A stretch of DNA of 9,060 nt from RI-92 sp037384645 (GTDB taxonomy: Bacteria; Pseudomonadota; Gammaproteobacteria; UBA6429; Thiohalophilaceae): assembly GCA_037384645.1 (NCBI GenBank), contig JARRNT010000085.1, forward strand, positions 1 to 9,060. Reading direction: 5' to 3'. This document shows positions 1 through 7,181 of the stretch, piece after piece. How positions within the stretch are numbered: position 1 is the stretch's first letter; every line of letters starts with the position of its first letter. A program made the position numbers and the translations under genes. Under the pieces are notes generated by a model, which saw nothing but the letters and a program-made list of their open reading frames with translations, did no database searches and had not been told where the DNA came from.

Positions 1-2
1 GC

Positions 3-1172
3 CAGGCGTCGGAGCGTGCGGTCCTGCAAAGACAGATTGCGCAGTTTAATCGGCAGCACTACAAGCATCCCATTGCGCTCACGTTTATTCCCGAGCGCCA
101 GTACAATGCCCAGGTACAGGCAGCGGCACTTGCCGGGGACCTGCCCGATGTTCTCGAGTTCGATGGACCCTATCTGTACAACTATATCTGGCAGCAACAG
201 TTGCGACCGCTGGACAAGCTGCTGCCGCGCAAATTGATCGATGACCTGTTGCCTTCCATCATCAAGCAGGGAACCTACGGCCATCATTTATATTCCATCG
301 GGGTGTACGATTCCGGCCTGGGCCTGTATGCACGCAAGAGTGCCTTGCAAAAAATCCATGCCCGTATCCCCCGTAGTGCCGCAGATGCCTGGAGCGTGGC
401 TGAATTCGATCAGATCCTGGCCGAACTGGCAAAGCGGGATCCGGACAGGGCAGTGCTGGATCTGAAACTCAATTATACCGGTGAATGGTATACCTACGCC
501 TTTTCGCCCGTCATCGAGTCTGCCGGTGGCGACCTCATCGATCGCAGGACCTACCAGACCAGCAACGGGTTTATCAACAGTCCGGCGGCGGTCGCCGCGC
601 TGCAACAGGTCCAGCACTGGATTCAGCGGGGCTGGGTGGATCCAAACCTGGACGACGCGGCATTTGTCTCCGGGCGAGTGGCCCTGTCATGGTCCGGACA
701 CTGGGAGTATGCACGCTACAAGCGCGCCTGGGGAAATGATCTGCTCGTATTACCGTTGCCGAATTTCGGGCAGGGTAGCAAAACCGGACAGGGCTCATGG
801 AACTGGGGGATCACGGCTGGCGCGAAACACCCCCATGTCGCTGCCGATTTCCTGCGTTTCCTGTTGCAACCGGATCAGGTGCTGGCCATGTGTGACGCCA
901 ATGGCGCGGTACCCGGCACGCACACGGCCTTACGCCGCTCCAGGCTGTATGGCAAACACGGTGACCTGCATTTATTCGCCGAGCAATTGGTTGCTGGCGT
1001 TGCGGTCCCGCGGCCGCGGACCCCGGCCTACCCGGTGATCACCCGGGCCTTCCAGCAAGCCTTTCAACAGATCCGCAACGGTGCTAATGTAAAAGCCGCG
1101 CTGGATGTTGCGGCCCAGCGCATCGATCAGGATATTCGCGATAACCAGGGATACCCGTTTGTTGCAGAGTAA
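3..1172 (+). CDS. ABC sugar-type solute-binding protein, 5' truncated by window
   Basis: The frame is open from the left edge (first full codon at 3) to TAA at 1170-1172, so the signal peptide and first lobe start lie outside the window. The visible 389 residues read as a family 1 extracellular solute-binding protein: an early AALAGDLPDVLEFDGPYLY segment (the usual 'pDv...' region after the first lobe), a central SWSGHWEY segment, and near the C-terminus WNWGITAGAKHPHVAADFLRF, the typical 'a..W.faI...skh...A..fl.fl' block. Such proteins capture a solute in the periplasm and deliver it to a MalF/MalG-type permease pair. The stop codon overlaps the next start (TAATG), and permease and ATPase genes follow, which supports the role. 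The ligand cannot be read from sequence; a sugar or polyol is typical for this family. Internal ATGs (for example 201) are not the real start, because the homologous sequence continues upstream of them. Confidence 0.9.
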   Translation, partial: QASERAVLQRQIAQFNRQHYKHPIALTFIPERQYNAQVQAAALAGDLPDVLEFDGPYLYNYIWQQQLRPLDKLLPRKLIDDLLPSIIKQGTYGHHLYSIGVYDSGLGLYARKSALQKIHARIPRSAADAWSVAEFDQILAELAKRDPDRAVLDLKLNYTGEWYTYAFSPVIESAGGDLIDRRTYQTSNGFINSPAAVAALQQVQHWIQRGWVDPNLDDAAFVSGRVALSWSGHWEYARYKRAWGNDLLVLPLPNFGQGSKTGQGSWNWGITAGAKHPHVAADFLRFLLQPDQVLAMCDANGAVPGTHTALRRSRLYGKHGDLHLFAEQLVAGVAVPRPRTPAYPVITRAFQQAFQQIRNGANVKAALDVAAQRIDQDIRDNQGYPFVAE

Positions 1173-2059
1173 TGTTATTAAACCCGGATAAGAAGCCTCA
1201 GCAGGAGACCACCACGGCCTGGTTGTTTTCATTGCCCGCGCTGCTCGGGCTATTGTGCTTTGTCCTGTTACCGTTTGCGCTGGCGCTGGTGTTGTCGTTT
1301 ACCAATCTGCGCCTGGGTTCACCCTTGCCACTCAAGTATGTCGGGCTCACGCAATATCATCGAATTTTTACTGACAGTGCCTTTTTGCACGCCCTTTGGA
1401 ACAACACCCGCTTTGCCCTGATCGTAGTGCCTTTGCAAACCGCGTTGGCCCTGGGCCTGGCCCTGCTGCTCAACCGGCCCCTGCGTGGCATGGCGATGTT
1501 TCGTACCCTGTTCTTTATGCCCGTGGTCTTCCCGTTATCATTGGTGTCCGTGATCTGGATTTTGCTGTTTGCGCCTGGTCCGCAAGGCACGCTCAACAAC
1601 CTGCTGCATATCGTCAGCTTCGGCGCCTGGACCTCACGGGATTTTCTGCATGACCCGAACTGGGCATTGCCGGCCATCACGCTCACCTCCATGTGGCAGG
1701 GCGTTGGTTTTCAAATGGTCATCCTGCTCGCAGCGCTGCAATCGATCCCGGGTGAACTTTACGAGGCGGCGCGGGTTGACGGTGCCAGTAACCGGCAGCA
1801 ATTCCTGTTTATTACCCTGCCGCAGTTGCGTAATGCGCTGATCTTTGTCGTGCTGGTCACCACCATCCTGGCCTTTCGCCTGTTTGACCAGGTGCAAATC
1901 ATGACTCAGGGCGGACCGCAGTACGCGACCACGACGGTGATGTACGAGACCGTCAATGCCGCTTTTGCCAGCCAGCAGGTTGCCAGGGGAGCGGCCATGA
2001 CCGTGGTGTTCTTCACTATCGTCCTGTTATTAACCTTACTGCAGCGCTTTGCGCTATGA
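1172..2059 (+). CDS. ABC transporter permease, MalF/UgpA type
   Basis: This is an inner-membrane permease of the binding-protein-dependent family, 295 residues. The start ATG at 1172 shares one base with the stop of the binding-protein gene. Hydrophobic segments are visible near residues 15-42, 75-100, 107-132, 165-190, about 220-243 and 270-290, giving six helices. The cytoplasmic coupling loop is the EAA motif, EAARVDGAS, starting at E198 and followed by FLFITLPQL; it docks on the ATPase. Another family mark is the FMPVVFPLSLVSVIW block in helix 3. The protein ends almost at the end of its last helix (LLTLLQRFAL), with no hydrophilic tail. Its stop overlaps the next start as ATGA (2056-2059), which suggests translational coupling. 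The abrupt C-terminus, together with the missing first helix of the next protein, may mark a small deletion at this boundary. Confidence 0.92.
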   Translation: MLLNPDKKPQQETTTAWLFSLPALLGLLCFVLLPFALALVLSFTNLRLGSPLPLKYVGLTQYHRIFTDSAFLHALWNNTRFALIVVPLQTALALGLALLLNRPLRGMAMFRTLFFMPVVFPLSLVSVIWILLFAPGPQGTLNNLLHIVSFGAWTSRDFLHDPNWALPAITLTSMWQGVGFQMVILLAALQSIPGELYEAARVDGASNRQQFLFITLPQLRNALIFVVLVTTILAFRLFDQVQIMTQGGPQYATTTVMYETVNAAFASQQVARGAAMTVVFFTIVLLLTLLQRFAL

Positions 2060-2805
2060 TCGCCGGGAGCCTGAAACCCAATGCACGGGTCCTGCTCGAT
2101 GCCGGCAGTTTGCGTGGACTGATCCCGAACGGGATATCGGGCCACAATTACCAGGATGTATTTCAGCGTGTGCCCTTCCTGCGCTATCTATTGAATTCGA
2201 CGATCATCACCTCCCTGATTGTCCTCGGCGGGCTGCTGGTCAATTCCCTGGCGGGGTATGCGCTGGCCCGGCTGCGCTGGCCTGGACGGGATCGTATCCT
2301 GTTGCTGGTGATTGCCCTGATGATTATTCCGATCGAGGCCATCGCCGTGCCGCTATTTTACGAGGTTACGCTGATGGGCTGGCGTGATACCTACCTGGTC
2401 CAGATCCTGCCCTTCATTGCCAATGCCTTTTCGATTTACCTGTTTTATACCTTTTTCCTTGGGTTACCAAAGGAGTTCGAGGAGGCGGCGCGCATCGATG
2501 GCGCCGGGGCCTGGCGGATCTTTTTCCTGATCGTGATACCCAATGCCAAGCCGGTGTTTGCCGCGGTGGCGATCCTGACCTTCCTGACCCAGTGGGGCTC
2601 GTATTTATGGCCCTTAATGGTGACCTATAGTGAACAGGTCAGGCCGCTACCACTGGGGATTGCGGCTTTTTATACCTTGCCGCCCTTGCAGTGGGGCGAC
2701 ATCTTTGCCTTCGGCGTGATGATGGTGACGCCTGTCCTGATCATCTTTATCGCGTTTCAGCGCTGGTTTGTGCAGGGCGTGGCGACCACGGGTGTGAAAG
2801 GCTAG
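2056..2805 (+). CDS. ABC transporter permease, MalG/UgpE type, lacking first helix
   Basis: This is the second permease subunit of the importer, 249 residues. It carries the family blocks in order: SLKPNARV at residues 5-12, a helix-2 region starting FLRYLLNSTII, MIIPIEAIAVPLF, the EAA coupling motif EAARIDGAGAWRIFF from E143, and TQWGSYLWPL near residue 178. In relatives the 'SLKP' block comes just after the first membrane helix, whereas here it begins four residues after the start Met. The protein therefore has five predicted helices instead of six and is somewhat shorter than usual. Codons upstream in this frame (for example CQGSGHDRG) are not hydrophobic, so a longer start does not recover the helix. 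It may be a natural variant, a deletion across the gene boundary, or an assembly error. Translation is coupled to the upstream gene by ATGA, and the ATPase starts three bases after its stop. Confidence 0.88.
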   Translation: MIAGSLKPNARVLLDAGSLRGLIPNGISGHNYQDVFQRVPFLRYLLNSTIITSLIVLGGLLVNSLAGYALARLRWPGRDRILLLVIALMIIPIEAIAVPLFYEVTLMGWRDTYLVQILPFIANAFSIYLFYTFFLGLPKEFEEAARIDGAGAWRIFFLIVIPNAKPVFAAVAILTFLTQWGSYLWPLMVTYSEQVRPLPLGIAAFYTLPPLQWGDIFAFGVMMVTPVLIIFIAFQRWFVQGVATTGVKG

Positions 2806-2808
2806 GCC

Positions 2809-3849
2809 ATGGCGAGTGTCGCGTTTCAACAAGTCAGCAAACGTTTTGCCGGGGCGTTGGCACTGTCGCAATTGAACCTGCAGATTGACGATGGCGAATT
2901 CGTGGTACTGGTCGGGCCTTCCGGCTGCGGCAAAACCACGGCGCTGCGCCTGTTGGCCGGCCTGGAGGAGGTGACCGACGGCGAGATCCTGATCGATGGC
3001 AAGCGCGTCAACACGCTGAGTCCACAGCAGCGTAATGTCGCGATGGTCTTTCAGAATTATGCGCTGTATCCCCATATGGACGTGCAGGCCAACCTGGCCT
3101 TTCCGTTGCGGATGGCGGGTATGCCAACGCAAACCATCGCGACCAGGGTGAAGGAGATAGCCGAGCTGCTTGACCTGTCGGCATTGCTGGCACGCAAGCC
3201 GAAACAGTTATCGGGTGGTCAGCGTCAGCGGGTTGCCATGGGCCGGGCCCTGGTCCGCGACCCGAGTGTGTTTTTACTCGATGAACCCCTGTCCAACCTG
3301 GATGCCCAGTTGCGGGCACAGATCCGGGCAGATATAGCCAGGCTGCAACGCCGGCTACAGAAAACCACTCTGTATGTCACGCATGACCAGGTCGAGGCGA
3401 TGACACTGGGGGACCGGGTGGCGGTCATGCATGCCGGTCAATTACAACAGGTCGCGACACCTGAAATCCTGTACCAGCAACCGGCAAATACCTTTGTCGC
3501 CAGGTTCATAGGCAGTCCGGGTATGAATATCATCCCCGCCACCAGTCTGAAGCAATTTGAGAGCCAGGCAAGCTACCTTGGCATACGGCCAGAGGCAATT
3601 TCGACCCGCCATGAAAAGCATTACCTTGCCATCAAGGTGCGGATCCAGTCCGTGGAATACATCGGGCATGAATCCCTGGCCTATGTAACGCTTTTTGCTA
3701 TGCATGATGCTGAAGCCGGGCACGTCATGATTGCCCGCATCGCTGGTAAATTTACTGCAAGCCGTGATGCCGAATCAGTCTTGTACGTCGATCCGGCTGA
3801 TGTTTATCTGTTTGATCAGAGTGGGCAGCGTATTGAATCATCGCGTTAA
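2809..3849 (+). CDS. ABC transporter ATP-binding protein, MalK/UgpC type
   Basis: This is the cytoplasmic ATPase that powers the importer, 346 residues, a usual length for MalK/UgpC-like subunits. Motifs in order: Walker A GPSGCGKTT at residues 36-44 (Lys42), Q-loop VFQNYALYPHM with Gln82, signature LSGGQRQR from 134, Walker B VFLLDEP with Asp158 and catalytic Glu159, D-loop SNLD 162-165, and switch His192 in YVTHDQ. All catalytic residues are intact. After about residue 235 (RFIGSPGMN) comes the C-terminal OB/TOBE regulatory domain with the usual LGIRPEAI segment. The start ATG at 2809 is preceded by AAAGG in the end of the permease gene. It is the last gene of the importer operon, and the next gene follows after 133 bases. 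ATPases of this class can serve several importers, so the substrate is not defined by this gene. Confidence 0.96.
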   Translation: MASVAFQQVSKRFAGALALSQLNLQIDDGEFVVLVGPSGCGKTTALRLLAGLEEVTDGEILIDGKRVNTLSPQQRNVAMVFQNYALYPHMDVQANLAFPLRMAGMPTQTIATRVKEIAELLDLSALLARKPKQLSGGQRQRVAMGRALVRDPSVFLLDEPLSNLDAQLRAQIRADIARLQRRLQKTTLYVTHDQVEAMTLGDRVAVMHAGQLQQVATPEILYQQPANTFVARFIGSPGMNIIPATSLKQFESQASYLGIRPEAISTRHEKHYLAIKVRIQSVEYIGHESLAYVTLFAMHDAEAGHVMIARIAGKFTASRDAESVLYVDPADVYLFDQSGQRIESSR

Positions 3850-3868
3850 CCGCGTGTATCCGGGTTAA
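3846..3868 (+). terminator. Weak hairpin at the end of the importer operon
   Basis: TTAACC at 3846-3851 and GGTTAA at 3863-3868 form a perfect six-base-pair stem with an 11-base loop that overlaps the stop codon of the ATPase gene. It is not GC-rich and no T-run follows directly, so an intrinsic terminator is doubtful. The 133 bases up to 3983 hold no other clear signal; a TACTAT at 3945-3950 could be a -10 element but has no good -35 partner. Confidence 0.2.
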
Positions 3869-3982
3869 TGCCTGGCTGTCGGGACGGAAAAAAATACAGG
3901 CGTGCGTTGTGCCGAATGCGTGACTTCAGCCGTTGCGTTGTCTTTACTATGTTTAAGGATAAGCAGGCGACAGGTTATTAAC

Positions 3983-4636
3983 ATGTCTGAACGAGGACGC
4001 AAGCTACTCTGGCTGACATTCTTTGCCCTGGCGATGGCGCAGGTGGAGGCGAGTATCGTCATCTACCTGCGTGACCTCTATTATCCTGGCCACCCCCTGC
4101 AGCTTTTTCCCCTGGCCTTGCTCTCCCATCGTGACCTGGTAATCGAGCTGGTGCGTGAACTGGCCACGGTAGTGATGATCCTGGCCGTGGCCTTGCTCTC
4201 GGTGCGCGGTCCAGTGCGGGTGTTTTCCGCCTTTGTCTATGTGTTCGGCTGGTGGGATCTGTTTTATTACCTGTGGCTGAAGATCCTGCTGGGCTGGCCG
4301 GTGAGCTGGCGCGAATGGGATGTGTTGTACTTGATCCCATGGCCGTGGTTCGGGCCGTGGCTGACCCCGGCGCTGATCGCCCTGCTGTTTGTGCTGTGGG
4401 GCGGCTGGGCACTGATGACGTCGAGGCAGGTGCGCTTTACCCGCGGCGCGCTGCTGCTGTTTCTCCTGGGTACGGGTTTGGCCCTGGCCGCGTTTTTATT
4501 GCCGGGCGCCATGTTGTTGCCCCGGGGCGAGGCCGCGTTTCGCGGTTATCAACCGCAACAGTTTTGCTGGTTATTGTACGGCCCGGGACTGATGCTGATG
4601 GCTGCCGGGTTGTGGCGCGCGAGTTGTTTAAAATGA
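3983..4636 (+). CDS. Conserved six-helix membrane protein of unknown function
   Basis: This 217-residue protein is strongly hydrophobic, with likely helices near residues 8-29, 57-74, 80-100, 126-145, 155-175 and 195-213. Polar and aromatic residues that look conserved sit in or beside the helices: EASIVIYLRDLYYP (Glu22, Arg30, Asp31), ELVREL (55-60), FGWWDLFYYLWLK with Asp92, a WD at 112-113, and the Trp/Pro-rich LIPWPWFGPW. I recognise this pattern from memory as a widespread conserved hypothetical membrane protein, but know no function for it. The start ATG at 3983 (MSERGRKL) is preferred over an in-frame ATG at 3902, because the 27 extra residues from 3902 are Cys-rich, not membrane-like, and precede a normal start. 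The stop overlaps the start of the PEP-utilising gene (ATGA, 4633-4636), so the two are probably made together and may act together. Confidence 0.8.
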   Translation: MSERGRKLLWLTFFALAMAQVEASIVIYLRDLYYPGHPLQLFPLALLSHRDLVIELVRELATVVMILAVALLSVRGPVRVFSAFVYVFGWWDLFYYLWLKILLGWPVSWREWDVLYLIPWPWFGPWLTPALIALLFVLWGGWALMTSRQVRFTRGALLLFLLGTGLALAAFLLPGAMLLPRGEAAFRGYQPQQFCWLLYGPGLMLMAAGLWRASCLK

Positions 4637-5931
4637 CCCGCCAGGCGAACGACATGCGGGGCATGCCGTATGTGCCCGGGATTGCGACAGGAAAGTTGCA
4701 ACGGGGTCCGCATGGAATAAGCCCTTCGTGCATCGTGCTGCTGGGCCAGGCCGAGATCAGTGCACTGGCTACATTGCCGGCCGGCATCCTGGTAGTGGAA
4801 GCCGCGCCATTTTCCCATAAGCTGATCACGCTGCTGGGGCTGGGGGTGCCAGCAGTATTGATCAGTGCGAAGCAAGCCGAAAGCTTACACGATGGCATGC
4901 AGCTGACCATTGATGGGGCTAGCGGTCGTGTTCGCGAAGCCGATGACCAACCATCGGCATTCACAGGCTTGCACGCCGCGCAAGCGTTCGGGCCGGTACA
5001 GTTGCGAGGCGATGAAAAACCGTTGCAGCTGTATGCCAGTGTGCGCCAGGCGCAGGCTGCCCGCCAGGCCGCGCGATTGGGGGCGCAGGCCATTGGCCTG
5101 GTGCGCTCCGAGTATTTATTACCGCCGACGGAAAAGGTGCCCGACACCGTGTTTTATCGCGACGCCTTTCGCGCGATCTGCGAGGCTGCGGCGCCGTTGA
5201 CTGTGACGTTCCGTCTGCTGGACGTGGCGGCCGACAAGCTGCCGGGCTGGTTTCCCCACCAGGCGGCAGTGGGTCGGCCTCTTGGTTTGCAGGGTGTCCG
5301 CCTGTATCACCTTGATCCCATCGACAGGGTCGTCGATGCGCAACTGGCGGCGCTGGCGCAACTGGCGGAGAGCTTTCCATTGCGCCTGCTGGTTCCATTT
5401 GTAGTGCGGGTTGAGGAGTTTGCCTATTGGCGGGATCGGATCCGCGAGGTCTTGCCGGCCGAGGTGCCGGTGGGGGCGATGGCGGAGACGCCGGCGAGTG
5501 TGCTGGATGTGGCCAACCTGTTGCAGGAGGCGGACTTTGTCGGGATTGGTTGTAATGACTTGATGCAGGGTTTGTATGCAACCGATCGGGACCTGGCGGA
5601 ATTGCGCTACTACCTGGATCCCTATGCGCCGGTGTTATTCCGCCTGTTGCGCCAGGTGGCCGAGGCCGCCGCAGACCAGTGCAGTCGTGTTCAGCTGTGC
5701 GGGGTGTTGCCGCAGGTGCAGGGGATTCTGCCAGTATTACTGGGCCTGGGGTATCGCAGTTTCTCGGTGGATGCGCCATTCGTTCCCTATCTTGCTGAAG
5801 TTATTGCACAGACGACGCGCGACGCATGTGAACAGCGCGCGGCCCAGGTCTGTGATGCCATAACGACACGGGATGTGTTGGCGCTGCTGCAGTTACCCAC
5901 TGATCGACATCCACCGTTTTCGTCGTACTGA
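4633..5931 (+). CDS. Compact PEP-utilising protein, enzyme I-like without HPr-binding domain
   Basis: This 432-residue protein resembles PTS enzyme I (about 575 residues). The start at 4633 overlaps the upstream stop; the frame is open further left, but only as a shadow of the membrane gene. Residues 11-25 (MPYVPGIATGKL) match the enzyme I N-terminus, then the chain passes almost directly to the swivelling phosphohistidine domain (APFSHKLITLLGLGVPAV, His62). The helical HPr-binding insert that separates these parts in enzyme I is absent. The C-terminal TIM barrel keeps GLVRSEYL (Arg158), TFRLLDVAADK (Arg194), AETP (Glu285), GCNDL (Asn308, Asp309), DR (Arg319) and LCG (Cys356), so PEP and magnesium binding look possible. 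One deviation is LGLQGVR at 217-223, where enzyme I has LGxRxxR. The Glu of the usual CGE is Val358. It is probably cytoplasmic; the phosphate acceptor is unknown, and a regulatory or enzymatic role are both open. Confidence 0.87.
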   Translation: MTRQANDMRGMPYVPGIATGKLQRGPHGISPSCIVLLGQAEISALATLPAGILVVEAAPFSHKLITLLGLGVPAVLISAKQAESLHDGMQLTIDGASGRVREADDQPSAFTGLHAAQAFGPVQLRGDEKPLQLYASVRQAQAARQAARLGAQAIGLVRSEYLLPPTEKVPDTVFYRDAFRAICEAAAPLTVTFRLLDVAADKLPGWFPHQAAVGRPLGLQGVRLYHLDPIDRVVDAQLAALAQLAESFPLRLLVPFVVRVEEFAYWRDRIREVLPAEVPVGAMAETPASVLDVANLLQEADFVGIGCNDLMQGLYATDRDLAELRYYLDPYAPVLFRLLRQVAEAAADQCSRVQLCGVLPQVQGILPVLLGLGYRSFSVDAPFVPYLAEVIAQTTRDACEQRAAQVCDAITTRDVLALLQLPTDRHPPFSSY

Positions 5932-5953
5932 TTGTGGCTGCAACTGAATCTGC

Positions 5954-6844
5954 CTAGGTCTGTAAGCCGTGTGCGGGTGTCTCCGACATCCCGATACGCT
6001 CGTATTCCGCGATGACCTGCGCCCCCAGCAGGACGATGATTGCCGCGGCCTCCACGCTGAGGAGGATGACAATCGTGGTGGCAAACGAGCCGTAGATCAC
6101 GTTGACCAGTGACAGGGTAGCGAAATACCAGACCAGGATGTGCCGCGTGATCTCCCACAACAGGGCGGCGGTGATGCCACCGATCAGGGCCTGCTTGAGT
6201 GCCAGCCGCCCGACCGGCATCACCATGTAGAGTGAAGTCAGCAGCAGGATCTCGCCAACGATGCCGAACAGGTAGAGCAACAGTTTTTCCACGCCGCCCA
6301 GCGAAATCACGTGACCCAGCAGGGTCAAAGGGTGGCTGGCCAGCGTTGCCAGGGTACTGCTCACGGCATTCACGACCAGCATACCGATGGCCAGTAGCAG
6401 GATATAGGCATACGGGATAATGGCCGACACCAGAAAGTGCCGGCGCTTCACCGCAATGCGGTGGAAAAAGATCACGGACATAGCACTTTCCAGCACGGTA
6501 AAGGCGATAGAGCTGAAAAACAGCAAGAGCAATAATCCCGCGACTCCGACAACCTTCCAGTTCTGCAGGAACACGCTAATCTGTTGAACCAGGGCGGTCG
6601 CCTCGCCAGGGGCCAGCAACACCAGGTATTCCTGCAGGGCCTTGAGCAGGGCCGCTGTATCCATAACCTGGGATAGCGCCACCAGGATCAGGGCGAACAT
6701 GGGGACAATGGACAACAGGGTGTAATAGGCCACGGCCCCGGCCAGCAGAAAACCCTGGTTGGCGCGAAAGCCGGTTACGATCTGGCGAATAAAACGCCAT
6801 GGGTGATCGAGGATATAGCGGCTGCGTGGTGAGAGCATCTTCAT
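5954..6844 (-). CDS. YihY/BrkB family inner-membrane protein
   Basis: This 296-residue protein is encoded on the minus strand, convergent with the PEP-utilising gene (22 bases between stops, no clear hairpin). It has the family pattern of six membrane helices, near residues 32-57, 96-124, 137-163, 181-208, 215-240 and 248-275. Family marks are GAVAYYTLLSIVPM at 36-49, the LLLLLFFSSIAFTVLESAM segment in helix 2, and VNVIYGSFATTIVILL before the last helix. Members are widespread inner-membrane proteins. Some were once named ribonuclease BN or 'virulence factor BrkB', labels that are not reliable for function. Two starts are possible, Met1 (6844) and Met3 (6838). Neither has a good Shine-Dalgarno sequence; I chose the longer. 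It is probably a single-gene transcript driven from the region to its right. Confidence 0.9.
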   Translation of the reverse strand: MKMLSPRSRYILDHPWRFIRQIVTGFRANQGFLLAGAVAYYTLLSIVPMFALILVALSQVMDTAALLKALQEYLVLLAPGEATALVQQISVFLQNWKVVGVAGLLLLLFFSSIAFTVLESAMSVIFFHRIAVKRRHFLVSAIIPYAYILLLAIGMLVVNAVSSTLATLASHPLTLLGHVISLGGVEKLLLYLFGIVGEILLLTSLYMVMPVGRLALKQALIGGITAALLWEITRHILVWYFATLSLVNVIYGSFATTIVILLSVEAAAIIVLLGAQVIAEYERIGMSETPAHGLQT

Positions 6845-6889
6845 GGCATAAACGTGTTATGAGTCTAAGCAAATCGTGTCAGGGAATAC

Positions 6890-6908
6890 ATAGTAATAAT
6901 ATTACTAT
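6890..6908. repeat. Perfect 19-bp AT-rich palindrome, candidate operator
   Basis: The sequence ATAGTAATAATATTACTAT has two perfect nine-base arms around a single central A. It lies 46 bases upstream of the YihY start and 274 bases upstream of the hydrolase-remnant start. The size and symmetry fit the binding site of a dimeric transcription factor. It does not match a Fur box or another operator that I know. A degenerate copy of its right half, AATATTAGTAA, lies at 6950-6960, about 52 bases further on (close to five helical turns). Confidence 0.45.
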
Positions 6909-7169
6909 TGATACCAGCGTGACTATCATTGTCTGTCCTGGCCATAGCGAATATTAGTAACAGGTGATGTTGGCAGCTATGCCGACGGTCGTCACGTTGT
7001 CATACGGTTTACGTGTCATCGGATAAGTGCGTATAAAAAACAGGCTCTTGACATTGCTTGATTTCACCAGCTGAAAGTCTCCCATTCTTGATATGCATCA
7101 TTTCTCTTGGCTGCATAACAATGTGTAATCAGTCAGGTAGTCGTATTGCGACATGGAATCTCACTATAT

Positions 7170-7175
7170 AAGGAG
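7170..7175 (+). promoter_or_regulatory. Shine-Dalgarno sequence of the hydrolase remnant
   Basis: AAGGAG ends six bases before ATG at 7182. This strong ribosome-binding site selects 7182 (MAPPIVILIHG) over the in-frame ATG at 7146, which has none, and shows that the gene was once well expressed. Confidence 0.75.
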
Positions 7176-7181
7176 ATCATT

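Larger units (their letters stand above)
6845..7181. promoter_or_regulatory. Divergent intergenic region (337 bp)
   Basis: This region separates the minus-strand YihY gene from the plus-strand hydrolase remnant and should carry both promoters. It holds the AT-rich palindrome at 6890-6908 (separate entry) and a related half-site at 6950-6960. Possible plus-strand promoter pieces are TTGACA at 7048-7053, which lacks a good -10 at 17 bases, and TTGATA at 7088-7093 followed by CATAAC at 7114-7119 at a long spacing. Neither pair is convincing. I see no open reading frame or RNA gene here. Confidence 0.4.

Noticed and set aside
2647..3132. 161-codon minus-strand open frame over the permease/ATPase boundary
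   Set aside because: It is antisense to intact permease and ATPase coding sequence with conserved motifs and has no features of its own.
3902..3982. 27-residue N-terminal extension of the membrane protein from ATG 3902
   Set aside because: The extension is not membrane-like or signal-like, and 3983 gives a normal MSERGRK start directly before the first helix.
4252..4632. N-terminal extension of the PEP-utilising frame (127 codons upstream of 4633)
   Set aside because: It overlaps the membrane-protein gene completely in another frame. The enzyme-I-like homology begins only after 4633, and the ATGA junction gives a natural start.
4961..5779. 272-codon minus-strand open frame inside the PEP-utilising gene
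   Set aside because: It is Pro/Arg/Ala-rich low-complexity translation typical of an antisense shadow in GC-rich coding DNA. The plus-strand protein has clear enzyme motifs.
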